Numbered from the stretch's first letter, positions 17,052 through 25,010 are shown. The stretch: 41,010 nt of DNA from Kingella denitrificans ATCC 33394 (GCF_000190695.1 NZ_GL870929.1:1599924-1640933), one strand, 5' to 3'. A program made the numbers and translations. The notes: generated by a model from the letters alone, not told the origin.

Positions 17052-18808
17052 CGATGATACCCTCTGGGTTGAATCATTTCTTCCAGCCGCCTGAAGAGGT
17101 TGTTACCTGATACGGACAGGAGGTTTTTTGAGTCGTCGATCTTTTTTCTTACGACTTTGTTTTTCGGGTAAAAACATGAAGCTAAAATAGCTCTGCCTTC
17201 AATTCCGCCAAAATAACGGACGATATTCTGGAGCTTCATGACGTGCTCGCTGTTCACATTGCCAGCTTTGCACTCAATGACATAGAGACGTCGTCCATCC
17301 GTGAAGGTAATATCAAGCTCCTGATAAGTATCCCCAAACAGGTTGCTCAGCTGTGCGCTAAAGCTTGATGAACTCTTGTCGGCATCATCCTCTTTGAATG
17401 AGACTTCAAGGCCGATGCGCATATCCTTGATCAAACCGGCATCAACAAGTGGCTGAAGTTTCATGAAGGTGAATTCTTCAAACCATCCGCCAGAGAGGTA
17501 TTTGGCAAAATCAGGCCACTCCTTGAACTCAAAGTGTTTAGGACCGATACTTATCTTCGCACTTTTATCCTTGGAGAGCTTTGCGTAGATATCCCCATTG
17601 TGCAGTTCAAACGGCTGAAAGCTGTCGTTGTAACGGGAAAGCTCTCTGTAGAGCCGTGAGATTTTAGAACGCGCCTGCCAGAGCTCATTGGTCAGACTTT
17701 TCCGGTCAGAAGATTCAATGCCGGGGATATCAGCCCAATGGCCAGCTTTCGAGATAAACAGATTATTACTGTTGAGCTGGATAAAGGTTTCTACCGATGG
17801 AATCAGCTTTGTTTCAACGGTTTTAAAGTCATTGAGATAAACCATCTGATTGTTACGGCTATTGAAATAGAATGGCGTTGCATTCACCTTGCGACAGGCA
17901 GCAAGAGCCCCTGCATACATCAACTTTGTTCCGCCCGTTAGGTTGAAGCCGACCTTTGCATCGGCAGGCATTTTCGCGATCAGATCCAGAATTGTGGAAC
18001 GGACATTTTCAGGATCATACGGATCCACCGCAATTTCACCGTATTCAGCTTCTCCAAGAAACTGTTTCATGATATCGGCAGGGAACTGTGCGGAATTCAC
18101 AAAGATATGTTTTCTGCTAGAAAACTGGATCACGCCAAGCAGATTAGGCACCCGCTGTTCGCCGAACAAGTGAAAAATGGCATCATACTGCTCAGAATCA
18201 GCATCCGTTGTTCGAACCTGTCTTCCATGCCATTCCAGCCATTCGCTCGGTAGGACGATTCTTTCCGGAGGTCTTTCGGGCTGAGAAGATGCGATAAGGC
18301 GTTTCTTCAGAGTCGGGTGCCTCAGGGCCGCAAAAGCCCATACGAAAGCCATCACCGGAGTTCCAGGACTCAGGTAGAGTGTAACCAGCTTTTCACCTTC
18401 CAATGCCGCAACCGCATTCAGAGACTGAGTCGCTGCATCGTATATACCTTCGGTATCATTGAGGTGCTTCAGGCCCACAGGGTGAAAACTCACATTAACC
18501 TTTTTACCGGCATCCCGAAGCTGCTTTTCCAGCCATTGAGTAAAGTGGTTGTGCGCCTCTGTTGTATTTGAAAACAAATCAAGAAACTGCTTCGTAATTG
18601 CAGGATCAGAGCCTTCGATCTCTGCTGTTTTTTGCTGAAATTCAACAGCTCTGTTTTCGGTTTTATCCGGGTGCGTAAAACCAAGGATGATCACGTCGGT
18701 GTAATCTTCCGCAAGCAAAGCTCCTAGAACGGGGCCGGTTGTCTGTTCAAGTCCGAGCGAAGCCCTGAAATCAGTCATTCCGTACCATGTCATTAAATAT
18801 TTATTCAT
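17048..18808 (-). CDS. CARF-domain protein with PD-(D/E)XK nuclease (Card1-like), probably double CARF
   Basis: The protein has 586 residues. A central CARF-type Rossmann domain has FNLTGGTKLMYAGAL (288-302), the ligand-binding signature of Card1/DUF1887 proteins. The N-terminal 190 residues show a second Rossmann-like unit with LYLSPGTPVMAF (145-156), closer to RtcR-type CARF. The C-terminus has a PD-(D/E)XK core: WFEE near 442-445, ELD (D499) and VIECKAG (E512, K514). Card1-family nucleases are switched on by cyclic oligoadenylates in type III CRISPR immunity, but no CRISPR array or Cas10 is visible here. The start overlaps the FtsK-type stop as ATGA; an upstream frame would add 11 residues with no better binding site. 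The ligand and its source are unknown. Confidence 0.85.
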   Translation of the reverse strand: MNKYLMTWYGMTDFRASLGLEQTTGPVLGALLAEDYTDVIILGFTHPDKTENRAVEFQQKTAEIEGSDPAITKQFLDLFSNTTEAHNHFTQWLEKQLRDAGKKVNVSFHPVGLKHLNDTEGIYDAATQSLNAVAALEGEKLVTLYLSPGTPVMAFVWAFAALRHPTLKKRLIASSQPERPPERIVLPSEWLEWHGRQVRTTDADSEQYDAIFHLFGEQRVPNLLGVIQFSSRKHIFVNSAQFPADIMKQFLGEAEYGEIAVDPYDPENVRSTILDLIAKMPADAKVGFNLTGGTKLMYAGALAACRKVNATPFYFNSRNNQMVYLNDFKTVETKLIPSVETFIQLNSNNLFISKAGHWADIPGIESSDRKSLTNELWQARSKISRLYRELSRYNDSFQPFELHNGDIYAKLSKDKSAKISIGPKHFEFKEWPDFAKYLSGGWFEEFTFMKLQPLVDAGLIKDMRIGLEVSFKEDDADKSSSSFSAQLSNLFGDTYQELDITFTDGRRLYVIECKAGNVNSEHVMKLQNIVRYFGGIEGRAILASCFYPKNKVVRKKIDDSKNLLSVSGNNLFRRLEEMIQPRGYHR

Positions 18809-21507
18809 AAACTTTCCCCATTTATATATGGACGGAACCAACTAACCTGATTTTTCAAGCGATTGACAAAGACAGCGCGATTGTCTGTTTCAAGTCCTTT
18901 AAATTTTCCTATTGCCCCACTGACGAACGAGCCAGCATCATCTTCATTCATGCAGAATCCGACGCGCATCTCAAAGAATCCCAGCAGGTCCTTGCACGAT
19001 GAATTACAGCGTTTCCAGTTATCCGCAAAGGCAATAACGAATGTCCCTTGTAGCGGACCGTCTTCGAGAATTTTCTTCAGACTCTCTTGTGGTGAAGGTG
19101 GCTCATCTTTCTTCACTGGTCTAAAACTCGCCGGTCCGTAGTGAAATTCTTTGGTTGAATCCAGCCCGTCAATAATCACGATTCTTTTTGATTGTTTTAA
19201 TTCCTCGGAAATCTCGGTCAGATTCAGTGTGGGAACACTCTCGTGTTTGGAAACGGTTTTTTCCCCAGAACCATCGAGATATTTTGATGCCCCCACCGGT
19301 ATGATGGAGCGCCCATTAAAGTAGATGATCTCATCAATGCCATCCTGAGAATCCAAGCTTTGAAGGATGGAGGCGAGCAGTCCGTCATGGATTACGTCGT
19401 TATAGCCGGATATCAGCAAATTTGATAACGGCCGGTTAACAAGAGCCAGCGAGAGCGGTTCGGCTTCAAAACTCAATCTATCACCAAGGTGCAGCTGTAT
19501 CGTCTCGTGTTTTTTTGAGTTGAACCAATCAACTGTGGGCATTTCAGGCAGTCGGGAGCCGTTAAATACTTTTGTAGAACCACAGTAACCACGCTGGTCG
19601 GCTACCTGAGTAATCTTGGCAATATGATCTTTGCACAATTCTCGATCGGCAAACGGTATCAAAAACCGTTGATTTGCCGATTTTTCCCCGTTGAAATTGT
19701 TGATGATTCCCTCCGGCGGACTACTTAGCTTGGAAGCCTCCCAGTTGCTGTTGCCAAGGATCATAGCGGAATCTTCCTCGCTGCAGGCGAGAGCAATCCG
19801 ACAACCGATCTGGCTTATTAGCTGGCCCATGGAAAGAGACTGAATTCCTTTCAGTGTCTGGGTAGCCAGCAGCACATGTATGCCGTAGGCCCGTCCTTGT
19901 CTCAGTAGCTGGTTCAACATTTTCTCTGCGGGTTCAGCCACTTGGCGTCCCTCAGAAAACAGAATCTGAAACTCATCAATAATTAGTAGGATACGCGGGA
20001 GTTTGGCCGTTGAAAATTCCCTGTATTCATAAAAGTCGCGGACAGACCGATGTTTGAATTCCCGAGCCCGTTTTTCAAGTTCCTCGGTCAAATGTGCCAG
20101 AACAGTTACGCCATATTCGGGATCACTCTCTGTGGCCACGAGTTTTGCCTGAGGAAGCGGAGGTGAAGCATAAACACTGAATTCCGTGCCCTGTTTGTAA
20201 TCCAGTAGGTAGATATTCAACTCCGATGCTGAATATGTATGGCAGAGGCTATGAATCAGAACATGGAGCAGGTTTGATTTTCCGGAGCCTGAACGCCCCG
20301 CCAGAAGAACATGGTGCTGTGTATTCACCCCGCCGATAGAGAAAGGAACGACCTCGCCTTTTGAAGTCCAGCCGATCGGCACCTGTATGCCCTGAACAGC
20401 GTCGTGACCCCAGTAGTCCGAATTGCACCAGAGATCCGTTAGACTCTTACTGAATTTTGAGCTCTGTTCATATCGGTCCGATATGGATGCCAGAAAGTCG
20501 GTCAGCTCAGAACGTCCGGGCCAGAACTCCTGTTCCTCCACAACACTGATTTCAGAGACATGCTTGGTCAGTATCTCTGCCGGAACAATGGAATCCATTC
20601 TCTTGGAATATTTGTCTATCGCGGTGCGCAACCCCGTAAACTTGCGGTCCTCCAACCGACTTTCATCAATGGTCAACACCGGAAGCACGCCGCAGGCAGG
20701 TCCATGTTCCAGAAGGCGGCCAAGGTACCAGAAGCTTTTGTCCGTCAACTGTTCCGGCACTCCAAAAATGAGCAACAGTTTATATGGTATGGGATTGCTG
20801 CTGTTTGCCTCGTTGTAAGCAGACCAGCTCTTGATCTCTCCCTTGAATTTATTCTGAAGCAGATCCTCAACATAGTCCGTTAACTGTGCCAGGGTATTTT
20901 CCAGTTCGTCCGACCGTGTCAGCAATCGCTGCTTGGGAAAGAGCCGTTTTACTTTCAACAGAGAAAGGAACGGATCCAGAGACGTGCCCAGTCTCAGCGG
21001 ATCTGCAGCGGTAATTTCAACATTGCCGACCGGCATGCAGTGCATCAGCCGAAGCATCAGCTGGTGAATTAACCGGTGTCCTGCAGTCTGGTCAGGCAGC
21101 CAGAGCGATTTCTTAAAAGGGAAAGGGATCAGCCGTGGGATATAACCTTTCCAGTTCTGATAGGTAAGATACATGCGCCCGAATGCCAGGGCGTCAGGGA
21201 AACGAGTGCCCGTGTTGATATTTTTGACTGTTAACTCATTCAGATGCGGCTGGCGCTGGCGGACCTTTTTGCATAGTTCATCAAGATGTTTCAGGGCCGA
21301 AACCCATTCCTTCTCAAACTCCTGATTGACAGTGGCAAGCCGCTGTTTTCTGGTGTTGTAAGCTTCCGTTTTGAGTTTTTCGCCCGGGTAGTCTTTCTCA
21401 ATGCGGTCAACCTTTTGAGCCCTTTGAGCAACGGTATGATTCAATGCACCAACTGCATCGAACAGACGTTTAAGCATGGACTCCCTGTTATTCGGACTCT
21501 TACTCAT
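18805..21507 (-). CDS. FtsK/HerA-type ATPase with a degenerate second domain
   Basis: The protein has 900 residues. The N-terminal 340 residues are helical and unassigned, with no membrane segment visible. The first ATPase domain has Walker A GRSGSGKS (404-411) and Walker B LLIIDEF (D511, E512), plus the FtsK-like LLATQ stretch. A second domain from about 690 has lost its P-loop (SGYNDVIHDG) but keeps a Walker B-like strand (VIIDGLD). One active and one degenerate domain recalls EccC/EssC of type VII secretion, but those carry transmembrane helices. The start overlaps the previous stop (ATGAGTAA). It may pump DNA or move the WXG-like and nuclease partners encoded just upstream. Confidence 0.87.
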   Translation of the reverse strand: MSKSPNNRESMLKRLFDAVGALNHTVAQRAQKVDRIEKDYPGEKLKTEAYNTRKQRLATVNQEFEKEWVSALKHLDELCKKVRQRQPHLNELTVKNINTGTRFPDALAFGRMYLTYQNWKGYIPRLIPFPFKKSLWLPDQTAGHRLIHQLMLRLMHCMPVGNVEITAADPLRLGTSLDPFLSLLKVKRLFPKQRLLTRSDELENTLAQLTDYVEDLLQNKFKGEIKSWSAYNEANSSNPIPYKLLLIFGVPEQLTDKSFWYLGRLLEHGPACGVLPVLTIDESRLEDRKFTGLRTAIDKYSKRMDSIVPAEILTKHVSEISVVEEQEFWPGRSELTDFLASISDRYEQSSKFSKSLTDLWCNSDYWGHDAVQGIQVPIGWTSKGEVVPFSIGGVNTQHHVLLAGRSGSGKSNLLHVLIHSLCHTYSASELNIYLLDYKQGTEFSVYASPPLPQAKLVATESDPEYGVTVLAHLTEELEKRAREFKHRSVRDFYEYREFSTAKLPRILLIIDEFQILFSEGRQVAEPAEKMLNQLLRQGRAYGIHVLLATQTLKGIQSLSMGQLISQIGCRIALACSEEDSAMILGNSNWEASKLSSPPEGIINNFNGEKSANQRFLIPFADRELCKDHIAKITQVADQRGYCGSTKVFNGSRLPEMPTVDWFNSKKHETIQLHLGDRLSFEAEPLSLALVNRPLSNLLISGYNDVIHDGLLASILQSLDSQDGIDEIIYFNGRSIIPVGASKYLDGSGEKTVSKHESVPTLNLTEISEELKQSKRIVIIDGLDSTKEFHYGPASFRPVKKDEPPSPQESLKKILEDGPLQGTFVIAFADNWKRCNSSCKDLLGFFEMRVGFCMNEDDAGSFVSGAIGKFKGLETDNRAVFVNRLKNQVSWFRPYINGESL

Positions 21508-21721
21508 GAGCCATGCTTCCTATCAATTGCAGTTCACCTGTTAGCTGATCAATCTCGGCGGCTCGAGTCTGAAACAATTCTCCCATTTGCTGAAGGCCGG
21601 AGATGTCCTGCAAAATGGGCTCGAAAACGTCTGAGACAATAGACTGGCCAAACTCGTCTCTGACGGTGTCGGAAAATTTGCCCATCTGCTGTAAAGTCAC
21701 ATTAAATAGATCATCAAACAT
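21500..21721 (-). CDS. Small helical protein, 73 residues
   Basis: I do not recognise this family. The protein is predicted to be all helix, begins MFDDLFNVTLQQMGKFSD and is rich in Q, L and E. I chose the ATG at 21721 because GGAGG is six to seven bases upstream and the stop of the previous gene overlaps it (ATGTTTGA). It overlaps the ATPase start by eight bases. The tight coupling to the ATPase and the helical make-up suggest an adaptor or WXG-like subunit, but there is no WXG motif. Confidence 0.72.
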   Translation of the reverse strand: MFDDLFNVTLQQMGKFSDTVRDEFGQSIVSDVFEPILQDISGLQQMGELFQTRAAEIDQLTGELQLIGSMAHE

Positions 21722-22091
21722 CGGCATCCTCCTCTTCAAACGGTAGCTGGAGGACAACACCATCAGCCTTTAATGCCTGCTCAATAACCACTGAAACATC
21801 CGCAAATGCTTCAGCCACACCGGCTGTAATAATCTTCTCGAGTTGTGGTTTGGCCATGATGTAGTCAGACTTGAAATCGTTATCAGAGTTTCTGACCTTT
21901 TCAATCAGCCGGTGCCAGTATTCTTCCGGTAAGGACAGGGAATACTCGCTATCTGTTAGCGAGACCAGTTCTTCCGTGAGTTGGTCAACAGCACTCATTT
22001 CACCTGCCTCCATAGCGTTCTGAAGCTTGGAGGAAAGATCCTGAGCTTTGTTGGTGTGTTCACTTGGTATAAGAGCGATTTTAATTTTCAT
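21714..22091 (-). CDS. Small helical acidic protein, 125 residues
   Basis: No family is recognised. After a short strand (MKIKIALIP) the protein is helical with a middle motif LPEEYWHRLIEKV and ends in the acidic tail FEEEDADV. The ATG at 22091 is preceded by GGAGGAGCTC and lies inside the end of the upstream gene (11-base overlap); an earlier in-frame ATG would add seven residues without a binding site. It probably forms part of the FtsK-WXG module, by position only. Confidence 0.72.
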   Translation of the reverse strand: MKIKIALIPSEHTNKAQDLSSKLQNAMEAGEMSAVDQLTEELVSLTDSEYSLSLPEEYWHRLIEKVRNSDNDFKSDYIMAKPQLEKIITAGVAEAFADVSVVIEQALKADGVVLQLPFEEEDADV

Positions 22092-23409
22092 GAGCTCCTC
22101 CGTTATTTGCATTAGAACCGGTCACCATGTCCCAGCAGGCTTTGTCGATCTCGTCTTTTGTCGGGAGCATTCCTATTAATGGCGATCCGGCACTCCGAAG
22201 GGCTTCACGCAGCTCTTCTTCCTGTTCTGGAGTTAAATCCTTGATGTCGCGTGAACATATCGTCATCGACGCATTGGCTTCCTGATGTCCACCGGACTGG
22301 AATACCATGTGGTCTTTCTGAGAATAGAGATACGAAGCTCGGCCGCATTTCACTTCAATGGCGATAGAGCCTCCAGCCGGAGCACTCATGCCTTCACCAC
22401 GACCGAGAATAACCGGCACTTTCAGATCTTCGATGATCAGGTCGGTTTTTGTGAATCTGCCGTCCTCAAATGTGGTTCGGGCCTGCGTGTCCGCTTTATG
22501 TCCGAGCGGACTCAGCGCCTGTTCCACAATTTTCTCGCCACAGTAGCCGCTCAGGTTTCGACGTATCTTAAGCTGCACGGCGTGCCTTTCAGCAGGACCG
22601 TTGGCGGCTTCGAGCTGGCTTCTGTAGTCGGCAATCTTGGCCCTGAACGCAGGATCACGATCAGCGAGGTATTCAAAATAATAGCGCTGCTGTTCAACTG
22701 AGAGATTCAGGCGCGAGTGCAGCTCTTTCGGAGTAACCGGCTTGCCGGGGGCCGGAGACCATTTCAGCCATGAATAAAACTCCGCTGCAGGCGGGCGCGT
22801 ATCAAGATAGGCATTCAGGGCCGCTTTTGCGCTTTCCAGCCGGACTCTGCCTGTCTCAAGGTGAGCCGCCGCATTGGCAAGCCGGGTCGCACACTCCGTC
22901 TGAACGGTTTCCGCCAGCTGCGTTGCTATATCAAGACACTGCCGAGCCATTTCATTTCGCTGCTCCATCTGCATGCGATGGTCTTTCGCAGCTTCCAAAG
23001 CTTCCTCAGCAGCCGCAACAGCGGATTCCGCTTCTGCAACGGCTGATTCTGCGGCGGCTACATCTCCCTCTTCAGATGAACAGTTGGGCGGTTCATAGCT
23101 GCCGTCCTCATCATAGCTGCCACTCGCTTCGCAGCCGGATAGAGATGAACAAGCGGAACTTAACTGCTCATTGGCTGAAGCAAGCTGCTCATTAGCCTGT
23201 TCCAGCTGCTGCCCGGCCTCCATTTCGGCTTCCATCGCAGCATCCAGCAGTTGAGCGCTGTTGTCGGCCTCCTGCTGTGCTTCGGCCAACTTGGTTTCAG
23301 CCGCAGCAATTTGGGCCTGACAGGCACTCTCCATGGAGCCATAGGCCGACTGAAGTCCGGCTATTGCTTCCTCGAGGTTCTCAACTTGTCCAACTGATAC
23401 GTACGCCAT
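22081..23409 (-). CDS. Coiled-coil protein with C-terminal PD-(D/E)XK nuclease fold
   Basis: The protein has 442 residues. Residues about 8-200 are alanine- and glutamate-rich coiled coil broken by a cysteine-containing loop (C87, C93, C110, with SYDEDGSYEPPN). Residues about 205-285 are helical. The C-terminal part shows a PD-(D/E)XK layout: GYCGEK (E292), FTKTDLIIED (D323) and IAIEVKCG (E352, K354). This is an effector-like build, a long alpha-helical delivery or assembly part plus a nuclease head. It follows the WXG-like gene, as effectors often do in type VII clusters. No immunity gene is obvious; the two small genes downstream are candidates. Base composition is more GC-rich than the flanking island ends. 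Confidence 0.75.
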   Translation of the reverse strand: MAYVSVGQVENLEEAIAGLQSAYGSMESACQAQIAAAETKLAEAQQEADNSAQLLDAAMEAEMEAGQQLEQANEQLASANEQLSSACSSLSGCEASGSYDEDGSYEPPNCSSEEGDVAAAESAVAEAESAVAAAEEALEAAKDHRMQMEQRNEMARQCLDIATQLAETVQTECATRLANAAAHLETGRVRLESAKAALNAYLDTRPPAAEFYSWLKWSPAPGKPVTPKELHSRLNLSVEQQRYYFEYLADRDPAFRAKIADYRSQLEAANGPAERHAVQLKIRRNLSGYCGEKIVEQALSPLGHKADTQARTTFEDGRFTKTDLIIEDLKVPVILGRGEGMSAPAGGSIAIEVKCGRASYLYSQKDHMVFQSGGHQEANASMTICSRDIKDLTPEQEEELREALRSAGSPLIGMLPTKDEIDKACWDMVTGSNANNGGAHEN

Positions 23410-23417
23410 TCCCCACC

Positions 23418-23687
23418 TTAACTCTGTATATATTCTCTTAAACGTGAAGCCAGCGCGTGAAGATATGGGACCTGTTCCGATGCGTTCGCTTCAAAATGAG
23501 AAAGTTGCTGCACCAGCGCGTTATAGTCCTCTTCAAAACTCGCCCGCTTTTCGTCCTGCCAGGTATCCCCGAGGGCACCAAAGCTATGATTCAAACCGTT
23601 AACCGCTTCATTCAACGTGTCGATGAACTGCGTCAGAGACTGTGCGAAACGATCAAGTTCATCAGGATCGCCAATTGCCTGTGGCAT
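23418..23687 (-). CDS. WXG100/ESAT-6-like helical hairpin protein
   Basis: The protein has 89 residues, the usual size of WXG100 proteins. Two helices flank a turn with GDTWQDEKRASFEEDY; tryptophan W43 is in place but the WXG glycine is replaced (WQD). Spacing of hydrophobic residues fits the family's helical hairpin. No C-terminal YxxxD/E export signal is present (it ends REYIQS). GGAGGT precedes the ATG. Placed between a vWA protein and a coiled-coil nuclease, it may be an assembly subunit rather than a secreted substrate. Confidence 0.7.
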   Translation of the reverse strand: MPQAIGDPDELDRFAQSLTQFIDTLNEAVNGLNHSFGALGDTWQDEKRASFEEDYNALVQQLSHFEANASEQVPYLHALASRLREYIQS

Positions 23688-23708
23688 GATTTACCTCCAA
23701 ATTTTTGT

Positions 23709-24425
23709 TTACCAGTAACCTTCATCGTCGGATGAAGCAGCTGCATTTCCAGCTGTAGCCGACTTAACGCTGCCACCGTCCAGCTTGATCTCTGACGGAG
23801 CCGGTACCACGTTCGGGTTCTTGGACTGGGTACGCATGGTCACCGACATGGTCACACGCTGGAAAAACTCATGGAGCTGCCCGGCGTTTTCTGCATAGAA
23901 AAGATCATGGGCCGTGCCCTCGATAAAACGCTTCAGAACCGTCTCATCCGCATCATGCCCGATAGCCATTGCCATGCGATCGCACTTGGAAGAGCGACCT
24001 TCGGAGATGAAGTCAGCCATAGCTTGCTTCCAAATGTTGCCGTCAGTTGGCTGCCCATCTGAAACAAGTACGATAGTTGGGCGGTAGGCACGGGAAGGCG
24101 TAGTCTCTTTGTCCTCGATCATGGCCTTGGCCATCTTGAGGGCTGTGCCCATGGGTGTATCTCCATTTACCTGAAGGCCATGCCACTGAACTTGTGACGC
24201 CTTGGTAAAGGGAACATGCAGATCTACCTTACCGCCGAAAGTGATGACGGAAACAAGTATCTCCGTTTCCATCTTTTCTTCCTGAGCAAAGGTATCCAGC
24301 ATATTCTCGACAGCCTTGTTAAGGTTATCGATTTTATCTCCGGACATACTGGAGCTGACATCCAGAAGCAGAACTACGGGAAGCGGTTTGGCGGTCGGGG
24401 TGGTGAACTTTTTGGGATCAAACAT
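23709..24425 (-). CDS. vWA-domain protein, TerY-like (first of two)
   Basis: The protein has 238 residues. The vWA metal site is complete: DVSSSMSG (D22, S24, S26), GDTPMGTAL (T90) and VSDGQPTDG (D123). Layout and length match TerY proteins (COG4245). The last 45 residues are low-complexity and end SSDDEGYW, an exposed acidic-aromatic tail. AGGAAG precedes the ATG. It is the second gene of the operon and, unlike the other vWA protein, has the canonical threonine, so the two may bind different partners. Confidence 0.9.
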   Translation of the reverse strand: MFDPKKFTTPTAKPLPVVLLLDVSSSMSGDKIDNLNKAVENMLDTFAQEEKMETEILVSVITFGGKVDLHVPFTKASQVQWHGLQVNGDTPMGTALKMAKAMIEDKETTPSRAYRPTIVLVSDGQPTDGNIWKQAMADFISEGRSSKCDRMAMAIGHDADETVLKRFIEGTAHDLFYAENAGQLHEFFQRVTMSVTMRTQSKNPNVVPAPSEIKLDGGSVKSATAGNAAASSDDEGYW

Positions 24426-24471
24426 GGATCATCTTCCTGATTAATTAGCTGGTTTCAATTTCATACAATTC

Positions 24472-24753
24472 TCAATACTCGGGAAAAAACTCAGCAAGGT
24501 TTCTGCTCCCGATAAACACTTCGCAGACCAATCGACCCCGATCCACTTTGTAAGCGGTCCTGAGTTCAACCTGCTGCCCATTGATAAGCTTTGACAAAGC
24601 ATCCTTCGATTTCTGACCTTTGGTGGTGTGCAATCCCCGCGTATTGTAACCAACGGGACGGACTCTGGTTCCGGTCTCACCGTTCCATTTCCAATCCGAT
24701 GATGCCTCTAAGGTATTTTCATAGATAATTGAAGTGACTCTGAATGCTGACAT
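24472..24753 (-). CDS. Small SNase-fold protein with altered active site
   Basis: The protein has 93 residues. The pattern VRPVGYNTRG, then KSKDALSKLINGQQVEL, then VDRGRLVCEVFIGSRNLAEF follows the staphylococcal nuclease fold (strand with VDTPE loop, helix, basic loop, DRYGR strand). In the loop, the expected D and E of the catalytic site are N and G (YNTRG), so nuclease activity is doubtful; a binding role is more likely. I chose the ATG at 24753 because AAGGAG is five bases upstream; a longer frame to 24846 lacks one and covers an operator-like palindrome. It is the first gene of the operon. Confidence 0.6.
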   Translation of the reverse strand: MSAFRVTSIIYENTLEASSDWKWNGETGTRVRPVGYNTRGLHTTKGQKSKDALSKLINGQQVELRTAYKVDRGRLVCEVFIGSRNLAEFFPEY

Positions 24754-24811
24754 CGTTGCTCCTTTTGCTTTTTCAACCAATTGCGTTTCTTTCTGAACTT
24801 GGTCTTTAGCA

Positions 24812-24852
24812 ATCAGCATGTCAAATAATTCAAAATTCCATAACATGCTGAT
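24812..24852. promoter_or_regulatory. Palindrome upstream of the operon, candidate operator
   Basis: Perfect 10-base arms ATCAGCATGT (24812-24821) and ACATGCTGAT (24843-24852) are 31 bases apart start to start, about three helical turns. On the minus strand a TTGACA hexamer (24819-24824) overlaps one arm, but I see no good -10 hexamer at the usual distance. The site lies 59-99 bases upstream of the first start codon. Regulator and promoter are unproven. Confidence 0.4.
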
Positions 24853-24896
24853 ATTGAACGTATTTAAAATCAGGTCGATGCATTTTATACCTCAGT

Positions 24897-25010
24897 TTAA
24901 AGTTTTCGTTTTGTCTGATTTAAAAACTTGATTTCATCCACTGATAACCAGCGATCATCTATATCTGTGCCATGTCTCATACTCCTTTGGGGGGTATTGC
25001 GTTTTGCCAT
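24897..25010 (-). pseudogene. Remnant of a helix-turn-helix (excisionase-like) gene
   Basis: A 37-residue frame contains DDRWLSVDEIKFL, which resembles the start of MerR/AlpA/excisionase-type DNA-binding proteins (WLSVDEIAxYL). The protein ends before the second helix, so it is truncated or a relic. It lies between the operon start and the IS3 remnant and may mark the original recombination end of the island. Low certainty. Confidence 0.3.

Noticed and set aside
17048..18808. Evidence of a CRISPR-Cas locus because of the CARF nuclease
   Set aside because: I found no repeat-spacer array, Cas10, Cas1 or Csm/Cmr-like genes in the window.
18805..23687. Annotation as a genuine type VII secretion system
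   Set aside because: No transmembrane ATPase, no EccB/D/E or EsaA/YukD-like membrane partners and no export motif are visible; only cytosolic look-alikes are present.
24754..24846. Longer version of the SNase-fold protein starting at 24846
   Set aside because: It lacks a ribosome binding site and runs through the palindrome, while the inner ATG has AAGGAG at ideal spacing.
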